DNA of 64,000 nt from Lentisphaerae bacterium WC36. GTDB taxonomy: Bacteria; Verrucomicrobiota; Lentisphaeria; Victivallales; SZUA-371. Position numbers and translations under genes: made by a program. The DNA is taken from NCBI GenBank assembly GCA_020683205.1, contig CP085689.1, positions 620,001-684,000 of the forward strand. The letters are read 5' to 3'. The notes below the pieces were generated by a model. The model ran no database searches. It worked only from the letters and a program-made list of their open reading frames with translations, and was not told the origin of the DNA. Positions 8,516 to 20,798 of the stretch are shown one piece after another; within the stretch, counting starts at the first letter, position 1; each line of letters opens with the position of its first letter.

Positions 8516-9082
8516 ATGAAAAAAAGTTTAAATCTATTATTAGGTAGTTTGTTATCAATCTTTAGCATTTCATGTAATAGTGATAAAGCAATAGAAGTTA
8601 AAGTTGATGATTATTATGGTAACGAAACTCAGTCTGAAGATTATTACGCAATTATGGAAGTTGCAGATAAATCACCTTTGAGGAAAAGAAAGATTCTTTA
8701 TTATCAAGAGATAATAAAGAACAAAAAATTACTAAAAATTTTACGAGATAATGAAGATTATTTTAGTAGTAATATTGGTTTAGCTGTGGTATATGATGTG
8801 CATCTTTATGTATTTGACAAGAAAAATTTAAAAGTTTATATATATATGATTGGAGCAAATTCTCCAATTCAGAAGATGTATGATGAAAATATTTTTAATA
8901 GTAAAATTTATGTAAAAAAGATTGATGTTTTAATTTCAGATTTTTTAGACATGAGGACAGAAAAAATCAATTTTAAAAAAGGTTATTACATTAATCGCCT
9001 AGATGGTAGCAAAATGGACAAAATTCTTTCTTTTATCGAAAAGAATTTGGAGGACGCCAAGCAGTCAAAGAATTTTGAATAG
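8516..9082 (+). CDS. Lipoprotein, probable immunity protein of Rhs cassette C
   Basis: 188 residues beginning with a lipoprotein signal (MKKSLNLLLGSLLSIFSISC, lipobox SISC with Cys20). The mature part is charged and mixed alpha/beta (YYQEIIKNKKLLKILRDNED, VYDVHLYVFDKKNLKVYIYM) without a recognised domain. GGAG at 8499-8502, inside the end of the Rhs remnant, may serve as ribosome-binding site. Position directly after an Rhs core/tip fragment and a periplasm-facing lipoprotein form fit an immunity protein against a toxin acting outside the cytoplasm. Function is inferred from context only. Confidence 0.5.
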   Translation: MKKSLNLLLGSLLSIFSISCNSDKAIEVKVDDYYGNETQSEDYYAIMEVADKSPLRKRKILYYQEIIKNKKLLKILRDNEDYFSSNIGLAVVYDVHLYVFDKKNLKVYIYMIGANSPIQKMYDENIFNSKIYVKKIDVLISDFLDMRTEKINFKKGYYINRLDGSKMDKILSFIEKNLEDAKQSKNFE

Positions 9083-9120
9083 AAAATTAAACAATATCGT
9101 GGGTTTAGTTGATTCTGAAT

Positions 9121-9222
9121 GCTGTTCGAATTGAATATAGCCCATTATGTAAGATAATCAATGAAATTGAGACTGTAGAACGACCATTTAAATTTAGTAG
9201 CGAATACTTTACTATATCTTAA
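9121..9222 (+). pseudogene. Rhs core remnant D
   Basis: Thirty-three codons read AVRIEYSPLCKIINEIETVE then RPFKFSSEY, clearly the Rhs core segment EYSPFGKLINEVE..QPFKFSSEY seen at 4090-4142, with one altered residue (Cys for the Gly of SPFGK). It then stops (TAA at 9220-9222). No tip or immunity gene follows; the promoter of the symporter gene begins just after it. Confidence 0.75.
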
Positions 9223-9238
9223 AAATCTTGTAAAAATC

Positions 9239-9266
9239 TTGACAAAATTACCTTAGACGTTATTTT
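9239..9266 (+). promoter_or_regulatory. Sigma-70-like promoter of the AGCS symporter gene
   Basis: A perfect -35 TTGACA (9239-9244), 16-base spacer, and TATTTT (9261-9266) as -10, about 60 bases before the start codon and immediately after the last Rhs remnant. TTATAA at 9265-9270 is an alternative, poorly spaced -10. Confidence 0.5.
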
Positions 9267-9326
9267 ATAACCTTTGCAAAGCAAGTTTAGTATAGAAGTA
9301 TAGTATAGGAATTTTTTGGAGATTTT

Positions 9327-10766
9327 ATGCAGTTTTTTGATAAGTTAGTTCAGTATATCAATGGGACATTTATTTGGAATAAGTATTTAGTTTTAATATG
9401 TATTCTATCGGGTCTTTTTTACACATTCCGTTTGGGATTCTTTCAGTTGCGTTATTTGCGCAAAATGGTTGAGCTAATTTTTCATAAAAATGATTCAAAG
9501 GTTGGATTGACCTCATTTCAAGCCTTAGCTTTGGCTGTTTCAGGTCGTGTTGGAACGGGCAATATTGCAGGAGTTGCTACCGCTATTGCTTTAGGGGGAC
9601 CAGGAGCCGTTTTTTGGATGTGGATAATGGCTGCTGCTGGTTCGGCTACGGCATTTGTTGAATCGGTGTTAGCTCAGGTCTATAAGTCTGAAATTAATGG
9701 TCAATTTCGAGGAGGTCCTGTTTTCTATATTTGTAAAGGCTTGAAATGGCGTACTTATGCAGCGGTATTTGCTATTGCAACCATTTTTGCGAATGCTTTT
9801 GCATTGCCAGGAATTCAAACTCGAGCAATATCTGAAACCTTTGAACATGCTTTTGAAATTCCTCCATTAGCAACAGGGATAATTTTAGCAATAATCGCTG
9901 CTGTAATAGTGTTAGGAGGAATAAAATATATTACTAAATTTACTCAATATGTTGTTCCAGTTATGACAATTACATATTTGGTTGTTACTTTTGTGGTGAT
10001 TGCCTTAAATTTTCAGGCTATTCCAGCAGTATTTTCATTAATTATACGTAGCGCATTTGGTGCTGATGCAACTTTTGGAGGTATTGTTGGTGCAACAATT
10101 ATGTGGGGCGTTAAGCGTGGAATTTATTCTAATGAAGCGGGGCAGGGCTCTGGAGCTCATGCAGCTGCAGCCGCAGGTGTTACACATCCTGCGCAACAAG
10201 GTTTAGTGCAATCGCTTGGAGTCTATATTGACACATTTGTGGTTTGTTCGGCGACAGCATTTATTATTTTGTTAACAAATCACTATAATGTCTATGACGA
10301 AAATAGTAAAAAATTCTTAGTCGAAAATTTACCAAATGTTGAATATGGCGCAAAATATGTTCAAATGGCAATTGAGAAGTCATTTACGGGGTTCGGTGCG
10401 ACTTTTTTGGCGTTGGCATCATTCTTCTTTGCTTTCACTTCGATAATTTCATATTATTATCAAGCTGAAACTAATTTGCTTTATTTAGCTGAGAAATGGC
10501 GTTATTGTCGTTTTTTACAAGGAGTTCTCAAGGTTGTTTTCTTAGCATTTGTTTTTTATGGTGCAGTAGGAACTTTAGGGACAGTTTGGGCTCTTGGAGA
10601 TATGGGTATTGGCGTAATGTTGTGGTTGAATTTGATTGCTATTTTTATATTACATAAAATTGTTGTGAAATGTTTAAAAGACTATAGTGGTCAACTTAAA
10701 AGTGGTGAAGCAATTGCTTTTAATCCAGTTGATCATGGCATTAAAAGTACCGACGCTTGGGAGTAA
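9327..10766 (+). CDS. Alanine/glycine:cation symporter (AGCS family)
   Basis: 479 residues, about ten to eleven transmembrane helices. The family signature is clear: FQALALAVSGRVGTGNIAGVATAIALGGPGAVFWMW, later MWGVKRGIYSNEAGQGSGAHAAAAA and the C-terminal GTLGTVWALGD.GIG. It imports alanine or glycine with sodium (or protons) across the inner membrane. Length is usual for the family. TTGGAG lies nine bases before the ATG (9316-9321). It is a single-gene unit; the gene on the other strand ends 13 bases after its stop. Exact substrate is uncertain. Confidence 0.93.
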   Translation: MQFFDKLVQYINGTFIWNKYLVLICILSGLFYTFRLGFFQLRYLRKMVELIFHKNDSKVGLTSFQALALAVSGRVGTGNIAGVATAIALGGPGAVFWMWIMAAAGSATAFVESVLAQVYKSEINGQFRGGPVFYICKGLKWRTYAAVFAIATIFANAFALPGIQTRAISETFEHAFEIPPLATGIILAIIAAVIVLGGIKYITKFTQYVVPVMTITYLVVTFVVIALNFQAIPAVFSLIIRSAFGADATFGGIVGATIMWGVKRGIYSNEAGQGSGAHAAAAAGVTHPAQQGLVQSLGVYIDTFVVCSATAFIILLTNHYNVYDENSKKFLVENLPNVEYGAKYVQMAIEKSFTGFGATFLALASFFFAFTSIISYYYQAETNLLYLAEKWRYCRFLQGVLKVVFLAFVFYGAVGTLGTVWALGDMGIGVMLWLNLIAIFILHKIVVKCLKDYSGQLKSGEAIAFNPVDHGIKSTDAWE

Positions 10767-10778
10767 TATTAGATTATT

Positions 10779-12278
10779 TTATGACCTAACAAAACCGTCG
10801 ATATCGTCGATTGTTAATTGACTTTTCTCATAATCTATGGTTTTGCGTAGTTCTGTGTATTTAGAACTATTTAGGCAGTAAACTATTTCTGTAATATTTG
10901 GCGTTGGATGAACAGTTATTAAAATTTCTTTCAACATTATTAATGCAGTTGTTGGAGGGATTGTTTCACTTGTGAAATTCGTTCTAATAATTTTGAAGAT
11001 ATTATTTAATTTTTCAACAATGTCGTTATCGCGTGGACTACAATCTTTTGGAATAATAGTGCGACATTCGCTAATAAAGCGTTTAATTATATGAACATGA
11101 ACGGTTTTTTTGTTTTTAGGATGATAATATTTTTCAACAGTTTGTACAGCGCCTTTTAGTTGGTTCAAACGTGAAAATCCTGGATTTGCCCAGTTATACA
11201 TGCCACATTTCATCCCTCCATAGGTTGTGAATTTGAATTGGCTAGTAAGATGCTCTTTATCGAAAAGTTGGCTGAAATCATCCCACATTGTTTTAAGTTC
11301 TGAATGTGACAAAGAACCACGATTTTTAATGAAAAAGCTGCTAACAGCAACGTAAGTTACTTCACTAATTGGTTTATAATGAGCATGACGTGTGCCAGAA
11401 TCATCAACTAGTCCTAAATCAGGATGAATATGAAAATATGACTCTTGCGCTGTAGGTTGGGATATGTGTAGTTTATCTTTATAAAGTTGGCTATTTATGG
11501 ATCCATACTGCGTTGCATCTTTTTGTTGATATGCTGTCATTAATTGTTTTTCTAAATCTGTTGTAAAAAAAGATTTTGATAATTGCTTTGTCACTTCATC
11601 TTGAAGAAATTCACTATTTAATTTACCCGAGAGCTCAAGGTCGTGATAATTATGTTCTAGTTCAATTGCCATCTGGCGAATTAATTTTTTTAAGCCGCCT
11701 CTGCTCTTTTGGGATAAAATTAGACACTGATTTTCAACTGCTAAAACTCCTACGAGGGGGATTACCGGCATAAAAAATTGTAAAGGTTGTTCCCAGTAAA
11801 AAATATCGCAAATTGTTGACATATCATGTGGAAATTTGAAATCAAAATTTGGGTATAAATAATCAATATCGGTATAAATTCCACTACATTCATTGATTAT
11901 TAGCACTCTTGCTATATTACTAATTGAAGTGTAATACTTATGTTTTCTAAAAAGTTCAGTAACATTATTAAAAATTTCTTCATGCTTATCAAGAATGGTC
12001 TCATAGATGCCAATATAGAATGCATTGAAATTTATTTGTGCGTGTATAAGTCTCGCATTTACGTTTGGGAGTTGTACTCTTTTATAATTAAAAATATGAT
12101 TTCCTAGACCAGATGATAAATAATCTTGAGCTTCTTTTAATGAGTCATTCGTTAACCACACTACTATTTCAAAATCGCTATTGCTATGACGTAAGTACGC
12201 AACCCAGGTTTTTATGAATTCGCGCAAAGATTGCGGAAAAGAAGGACCAGTCCAAAAACAATGTAGCAATGATTTCAT
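10779..12278 (-). CDS. TcdA/TcdB-like GT-A glycosyltransferase, paralogue 1
   Basis: 499 residues without a signal peptide or membrane helix. It starts MKSLLHCFWTGPSFPQ, matching the HF(V/I)WIG start of large clostridial toxin catalytic domains (Trp of this motif contacts UDP), and carries SISNIARVLIINECSGIYTDIDYL with the metal-binding D-x-D (D137/D139), matching SDILRI..L.E.GG.YLDVD. The remaining helical sequence is less conserved. It likely transfers a hexose from a UDP-sugar to a protein or surface glycan. GAGG precedes the ATG. It is 14 bases downstream of a paralogue of identical length and is probably co-transcribed. Either a host- or competitor-directed effector or a surface glycosylation enzyme; the sequence does not decide. 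Confidence 0.75.
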   Translation of the reverse strand: MKSLLHCFWTGPSFPQSLREFIKTWVAYLRHSNSDFEIVVWLTNDSLKEAQDYLSSGLGNHIFNYKRVQLPNVNARLIHAQINFNAFYIGIYETILDKHEEIFNNVTELFRKHKYYTSISNIARVLIINECSGIYTDIDYLYPNFDFKFPHDMSTICDIFYWEQPLQFFMPVIPLVGVLAVENQCLILSQKSRGGLKKLIRQMAIELEHNYHDLELSGKLNSEFLQDEVTKQLSKSFFTTDLEKQLMTAYQQKDATQYGSINSQLYKDKLHISQPTAQESYFHIHPDLGLVDDSGTRHAHYKPISEVTYVAVSSFFIKNRGSLSHSELKTMWDDFSQLFDKEHLTSQFKFTTYGGMKCGMYNWANPGFSRLNQLKGAVQTVEKYYHPKNKKTVHVHIIKRFISECRTIIPKDCSPRDNDIVEKLNNIFKIIRTNFTSETIPPTTALIMLKEILITVHPTPNITEIVYCLNSSKYTELRKTIDYEKSQLTIDDIDGFVRS

Positions 12279-12292
12279 ATTTTGCCTCTTTT

Positions 12293-13792
12293 TTAAGTAC
12301 GTATGAAACTTTCAATATCATCTATTGATAATTTTTCATGTTCTGGGTTTATTAGCATTTTTATTTTTTGATATTTTTCATTATTTAAGAGTTCTACGGT
12401 TTTTTCCATTATAGAGCATTCATGAACCGCAACTAAAAAATCATGTAGAAATAAAGAACATTGAATACTGCTAAGAACAAAGCCGTTTGAAGATTTTATT
12501 AATAAATCTTGCATTGATAAAAAAATTTTTGAGTAAATTTGAGCATATTCGCCTTTAAGGTTAAGTGCTAATCCTCTAACTTGACATATAAAAGTACACA
12601 TCATAGAAAGTGATATTCGTTGTGGGATTGGAATATAATTTTTTTCAATTGAACCAACAGCTTTTTCAAGGTTACTTAACCTCCCATAGCCAGGATTAGA
12701 CCAAGTGTACATAGCTATTTTTTCACCATTTTTATCAGTAAATAAAAATTGTTCATCGAGGCTTTTTGTTGAAAATAATTTTCTAAATTTGCTCCAGCAA
12801 TATTTAAAATATTCATCGGTATTGATTTTTAATTTTTTTTCAAAAAAATTAACAACAATTTCAAATGTGCATTTGCTAATAACTTCGTAATGGAAATGGC
12901 GCGTATTTTCTCTATCTAAAAAATTGATACAATTAACTTTTTTTACAAAAGGAGAGCTCTGAGGAGATATCTTTTGATGTACTAACCCTTTATAAAGCCG
13001 ACCCACTAATTTGCTATAATTATATTCATCACGTCTCCGATATAATTCCAAAAGATTTCTTAATTCTCCATCAGCAAACATACTTTTAGCTAATTGTTGT
13101 GTTAATTCATGAGTAAGAAACTCTTGATTCATAGCAGCCGAATGCTCGATGGCTTCCATTTTTTGATCAATTTGTTTGATCATTTCTTTAATTAATGGCT
13201 CTAAAGATCCTTTATGATGAGGAGATAAAATTACGCATTGATTTTCCATTTCTATGTCAGTATAAAATTTAGTTGCAGGAAGATAAAAATCAATTTCACT
13301 CCAATGTTTAAATAACACAATAAGTTCATCAATGTTCTTTGGAAAATCAATTTCTGAGTTTGGTGATAAATAATCAACATCGGTATAAATCCCTCCACAA
13401 TGGTTGACGATCAAAACTCGGGCAATATTGCTTATAGAAGTGTAATATTGATGAGAATGTAATATGCTGACAACTTTTTTAAATACTGGTGAATAAAGCT
13501 CAAATAATGGTGTTAATTTACCAATAAAAAATTTATGGTGATTAAGTTTTGCTTCTATGAAATTTAAATCTATACCTTCTAAATGTACTCCTCCAGTTTC
13601 ACAATAAATTTGTGCTTGAGCAGTTTTTTTTAGAAAATCAATCGCAGCTGCTAATGAATCGTCTGTTAACCAAACTACAATTTGAAAATCACTTTGATTT
13701 TGACGCAAATAGGAGGTCCAATTTTTAATGAATTGGCGAAGTCTAAAAGGAAATGATGCTCCAGTCCAGACACAATGAATTAATGATTTCAT
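12293..13792 (-). CDS. TcdA/TcdB-like GT-A glycosyltransferase, paralogue 2
   Basis: 499 residues, the first gene of a two-gene unit with the paralogue that follows. Shared landmarks: MKSLIHCVWTGASFPFRLRQ, the W-x-x-YLR-x-x-x-S-DF-IVVWLTDDSL block, YYTSISNIARVLIVNHCGGIYTDVDYL (D-x-D at D138/D140), YNW/YTW-SNPG-x-RL near residue 360, and a C-terminal end IDDIESFIRT versus IDDIDGFVRS. The similarity runs over the full length, so this is a tandem duplication followed by divergence. No export signal is seen; if it is an effector it needs a dedicated secretion route. AAGG lies about nine bases before the ATG. Confidence 0.75.
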   Translation of the reverse strand: MKSLIHCVWTGASFPFRLRQFIKNWTSYLRQNQSDFQIVVWLTDDSLAAAIDFLKKTAQAQIYCETGGVHLEGIDLNFIEAKLNHHKFFIGKLTPLFELYSPVFKKVVSILHSHQYYTSISNIARVLIVNHCGGIYTDVDYLSPNSEIDFPKNIDELIVLFKHWSEIDFYLPATKFYTDIEMENQCVILSPHHKGSLEPLIKEMIKQIDQKMEAIEHSAAMNQEFLTHELTQQLAKSMFADGELRNLLELYRRRDEYNYSKLVGRLYKGLVHQKISPQSSPFVKKVNCINFLDRENTRHFHYEVISKCTFEIVVNFFEKKLKINTDEYFKYCWSKFRKLFSTKSLDEQFLFTDKNGEKIAMYTWSNPGYGRLSNLEKAVGSIEKNYIPIPQRISLSMMCTFICQVRGLALNLKGEYAQIYSKIFLSMQDLLIKSSNGFVLSSIQCSLFLHDFLVAVHECSIMEKTVELLNNEKYQKIKMLINPEHEKLSIDDIESFIRT

Positions 13793-13874
13793 TTAAAGAC
13801 CTTACAATTATTAATTTTTTCTATCATAAAAATTATAAAGCAGTGGCTTTTTTTTTGCAACTAATTTGAGCATA

Positions 13875-13912
13875 AAAAAACTAAGAGTAATAATATATAC
13901 CCTTAGTTTTTT
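13875..13912 (-). terminator. Terminator of the beta-galactosidase gene
   Basis: AAAAAACTAAG (13875-13885) pairs perfectly with CTTAGTTTTTT (13902-13912), 11 bp with a 16-base loop; the A-rich arm gives a U run on the minus strand. It lies 28 bases after the stop of the minus-strand gene. It could work in both directions. Confidence 0.75.
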
Positions 13913-13939
13913 ATTTTAATTAGAATGTAATTAAAAAAA

Positions 13940-17439
<3,500 letters not shown>

Positions 17440-18669
17440 ATGCATAAAGTTGTTGTCACTGGACGTGGAGTTGTATCGCCAATTGGAAAAAATCTTCAAG
17501 AAAATAAGGATAGTTTATACTCTGGTAAAAGCGGTTTAAGTTTTATCGAACACTGGAATGAGATTGAGCTGCAGAGTCAAGTGGCAGGGTTTGTTCAAGA
17601 TAAAAAATTTGATTGTCCTTTGATTGATAAAAAAACCAAACGGTTTTCTTCGGCAAACGCAATAATGGCAATTGTGGCAGCATATGAAGCTATTCAAGAA
17701 GCAGGGTTGGGTCTTGATGAACTACGAAATATTAATGCTGCGGTTATTAATGGTTGTGCTAGTAGTGGTTATACAGAAATTCATAAGAGCGCTCAAAAAT
17801 ATTTAGAAACTAAAAAAATGCGTAGCGTTAGCCCATTTGTTGTTCCTCGAGTGATGCCGTCAAGCGCAGTAGCAAATTTATCAATTGTTTTAGGAATTAC
17901 AGGAGAAAGTTATGATATTAGTGCTGCTTGTGCAAGTAGCTCTATGGCTTTAGTTACAGCTTCACGTATGATTCAAGCAGGGCTTTATGATATAGTTGTA
18001 GTTGGAGGATCTGAAGAGTTAAATTGGGTGCAAACACTTGGTTTTGATGCAATGCGAGCTCTTTCAACTCAATACAATGATAAACCTGAAAAAAGTAGCC
18101 GTCCTTTTGATCAATCGCGTGACGGTTTTGTTATTGCTGAAGGTGCAGGGGTAATGATTTTAGAAAGTGAAGAGCATGCTAAAAAGCGAGGCGCAAAGAT
18201 TGTGGCTTGTTTAACTAGTGCGGTAGCAAATTCAAATGCTACAGATATGGTAGTGCCTGATGCTAAAACAAATATAAAATTAATGACGAAAGCCCTTGAT
18301 GAAGCTAATTTAACAGCAAAAGATATCGATTATATTAACACTCACGGTACTGCGACTCCAATTGGAGACCCTGTCGAGTTGGAGTCAATTCGCGAAACTT
18401 TTGGCGACGAAACTGCCTTTAATAGTACAAAATCGCAAACAGGACATATGATAGGTGCGACAGGTATTGTTGAAGCTATTTTTACAACCATTATGATGGA
18501 GAATAATTTTATTAGTCCAACGCTTAATCTTCAACAACTTGAGGAAGGCTATGAAAATATGAATGCGATTTCTCAAACAACCAAGAAAGAGATTAATCAT
18601 GCCCTTTGTAATAGTTTTGCATTTGGTGGCTCAAACAGTTGTTTAGTTTTTTCAAAGCCGAATGATTAA
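17440..18669 (+). CDS. fabB: Beta-ketoacyl-ACP synthase (KAS I/II, closest to FabB)
   Basis: 409 residues of thiolase fold. The Cys-His-His triad is complete: C164 in DISAACASSS, H302 in NTHGTATPIGDPVE, H336 in TGHMIGATG, close to E. coli FabB numbering (163/298/333). The nucleophile context SAACA and the C-terminal NSFAFGGSNSCLVF resemble FabB more than FabF. It condenses malonyl-ACP with acyl-ACP in fatty acid elongation. AAGG at 17423-17426 and AAGAG at 17432-17436 precede the ATG. No other fatty acid gene is adjacent (acyl carrier protein and FabG absent), so a role in a specialised acyl chain cannot be excluded. Confidence 0.88.
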   Translation: MHKVVVTGRGVVSPIGKNLQENKDSLYSGKSGLSFIEHWNEIELQSQVAGFVQDKKFDCPLIDKKTKRFSSANAIMAIVAAYEAIQEAGLGLDELRNINAAVINGCASSGYTEIHKSAQKYLETKKMRSVSPFVVPRVMPSSAVANLSIVLGITGESYDISAACASSSMALVTASRMIQAGLYDIVVVGGSEELNWVQTLGFDAMRALSTQYNDKPEKSSRPFDQSRDGFVIAEGAGVMILESEEHAKKRGAKIVACLTSAVANSNATDMVVPDAKTNIKLMTKALDEANLTAKDIDYINTHGTATPIGDPVELESIRETFGDETAFNSTKSQTGHMIGATGIVEAIFTTIMMENNFISPTLNLQQLEEGYENMNAISQTTKKEINHALCNSFAFGGSNSCLVFSKPND

Positions 18670-18726
18670 AAAAGAATTTGAAAAAATATAATGATATTCC
18701 GTGTTTTGAGAAAATAATATTTACGC

Positions 18727-19258
18727 TTTTTTGTTAATATTTTCGATTATTGGAATAGGTGTTGAATTTATCCTATTTCTAGATATTTTCAAAAACTATA
18801 ATCAACAATATTTTGATATTTATCCTTGTTAAATTGATAATACTTTAATTATTGAGCTGACTGATGATAATAATGAATATGCTTTGAATGTCTTAGATAA
18901 CTATAAATGCGGCAGTTTTCACAAACATAAAGTTTAATATTCAGAAAAATTTGAAAGATATACTACTGTCTTGGCTTTACAAAAAAGTTTGAAAATTCAG
19001 AAAATGTTTGTTATGTTAATTCTCAAGCGACATTATCAAGTAAATTTGGTTATGAGCTTGTATTTTTTGCTTATTAAATTTTGCTTATTTTTAAAGTAGC
19101 TCCGTTGATAATAATCTATAAAGCTTTGGCGTAAACCAAGACTCGACCCATTAGTTCAAGATTGTATTAATGAAAAACAAAACTCATTACGATATTTAAC
19201 CATTGATGATTATGAAAAAGTTATGGAAAAATTATCAAACACAAATAATTTAAAGTAA
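18727..19258 (+). pseudogene. Decayed small membrane protein gene
   Basis: One frame reads FLLIFSIIGIGVEFILFLDI and then YFDIYPC-stop-IDNTLIIELTDDNNEYALNV, with TAA stops interrupting sensible protein sequence, and a second frame ends with DPLVQDCINEKQNSLRYL, TIDDYEKVMEKLSN and a stop at 19256. A membrane segment followed by a charged domain suggests a small membrane protein broken by stops and at least one frameshift. Family not recognised; it may be related to the DUF3592-like remnant just downstream. Confidence 0.5.
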
Positions 19259-19332
19259 TTGATAAAGGTGGTGTAAAAAGTATATTAACTAAACTTAAAC
19301 TCGCTTTTGTTGAAATAAATCTTGTACCTAGT

Positions 19333-19776
19333 TTGATGTTAAGCAGTGTAATTTTTTTGGGGCATTGGTGTATTAATTTTAACATTTCATATCATAATAT
19401 CGTTATGAAAATTTATAATTCTAGCGATTGGGAAAAAACTTCTGCTGTCGTAGTTAGTAGTAGGAAGACATCATCAAGTGATAATGACAATTGTAGCGTT
19501 GAAATAGTTTATAAATATAAAAAATAATTTAGAGTATATTTCCGATTGCTAAAGCTTTTTAAAAACAAAAAGTGATATTGTTGCAAAATATCCATCAAAT
19601 AAGAAAATATTTTATTATGTTGAATTATTTGACCATAATAATGTAATTAGCCGTGATGTTGCATAGTTGAATATTGTTTTCCTTGGTGGAGCAGGGCTTT
19701 TTTTATGTTGATTGGTTTTACTCCAATCTTTATAACTCTAAAATATTTTTCTAGACGTAATTTACAACGCTTCTAA
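19333..19776 (+). pseudogene. Decayed DUF3592-like membrane protein
   Basis: The first part reads DWEKTSAVVVSSRKTSSSDN and VEIVYKYKK, the beginning of the DUF3592 domain (W..T...V.SS.....Y.....Y.Y), then stops at 19525. Further on, shifted frames give IVAKYPSNKKIFYYVELFDH, NNVISRDVA-stop, then GGAGLFFMLIGFTP and TLKYFSRRNLQRF-stop (19774), that is the KYP..K...YY segment and second membrane helix of the family. Two stops or shifts make the gene non-functional. A second frameshifted DUF3592 copy lies at 44476-44968. Confidence 0.6.
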
Positions 19777-19937
19777 AAATAGAGTATTCGATCAAAATTT
19801 GTTCTTTTTATTTAATTTAATTTAATAATTTTGTAAAAATTCATGTAGTTCACTGTCAGTCCAGATATTTAAAAACAATCACTTAAAAGTTAAAAAGCGT
19901 TAAATTTTTCTTCAAAAGAAAATTTTAGAAATATTCT

Positions 19938-20798
19938 TCAAGTTGAATTCTTAGAATTTTTTATTTTAAAGTATAAATACTTTGTAACTAATATTGTTAA
20001 GTAACTTATGCCTGCGACAATAATTATTACTGGGCCAACTGCTGATTTTAGTGGAATGCTTAAGAAAAAACCAGAGGTCGTGAATAGCATACAAATTATT
20101 ACGGACGAAATCATTATTGAAGACAATTTAGTGAAAAAATTGCATGCAACTGCTGCAGGCAAGGTTAATAACGCAATTAGCATTATTATACCAATCATCT
20201 GTACTAAAATTACAATTGTTAAGGCGATTAAGCATAAAAGTAAAATATAGTAAAAGTCAACCTTAATGCCCCGTAATTCACTGAATTCGCTATCAAAGCA
20301 AATTGCTAATAGTTTATCATAGAAAAGCATTACAATTATTAAAATTAACACTCCTAAAATACTTACAATTATTAAATCTTGTTGTCCTGTTAAAGCAATA
20401 CTGCCAAATAGATAGCTATGAATGCTTTTATAGCCTTCTTCTAATTTAGCAATGCACAAAACTCCTGTTGCCATACCGATTGCCCAAATTGCTCCAATAA
20501 CAGTATCAATACGTTGATGGCTTTTGCGTGTCATTAAGCCAATAATAATTGCAGCTAAAAGTGCACTAATTAATGCTCCTAATAAAGGGTGTGAATAGCT
20601 CCAATCTAGTTTTTCTTGACAATATAATGCAACACCAATACCCCCTAAAATTGAATGTGAAATTGCCCCCGCAATATAGCTTATGCGCTTAACTACAACG
20701 AAAGTGCCAATAATACCAAATGTTAAACTGGCAATTATTCCAAAAATAATTTGTAGTGTAATAATACTATAAATTGAAGCTATTGGGATATTCAGCAT
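19938..20798 (-). CDS. znuB: Zinc/manganese ABC transporter permease (ZnuB/MntB family)
   Basis: 286 residues with about eight transmembrane helices. The ABC-3 family pattern is visible: GIIGTFVVVKRISYIAGAISHSILGGIGVAL, LFGSIALTG, and MIGIIMLIALLTLPAAVACN. It forms the inner-membrane channel of a metal importer. It overlaps the ATPase gene by seven bases and is the last of three genes read from 22514. The histidine-rich binding protein in the same unit favours zinc; manganese is the alternative. Confidence 0.9.
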   Translation of the reverse strand: MLNIPIASIYSIITLQIIFGIIASLTFGIIGTFVVVKRISYIAGAISHSILGGIGVALYCQEKLDWSYSHPLLGALISALLAAIIIGLMTRKSHQRIDTVIGAIWAIGMATGVLCIAKLEEGYKSIHSYLFGSIALTGQQDLIIVSILGVLILIIVMLFYDKLLAICFDSEFSELRGIKVDFYYILLLCLIALTIVILVQMIGIIMLIALLTLPAAVACNFFTKLSSIMISSVIICMLFTTSGFFLSIPLKSAVGPVIIIVAGISYLTILVTKYLYFKIKNSKNST

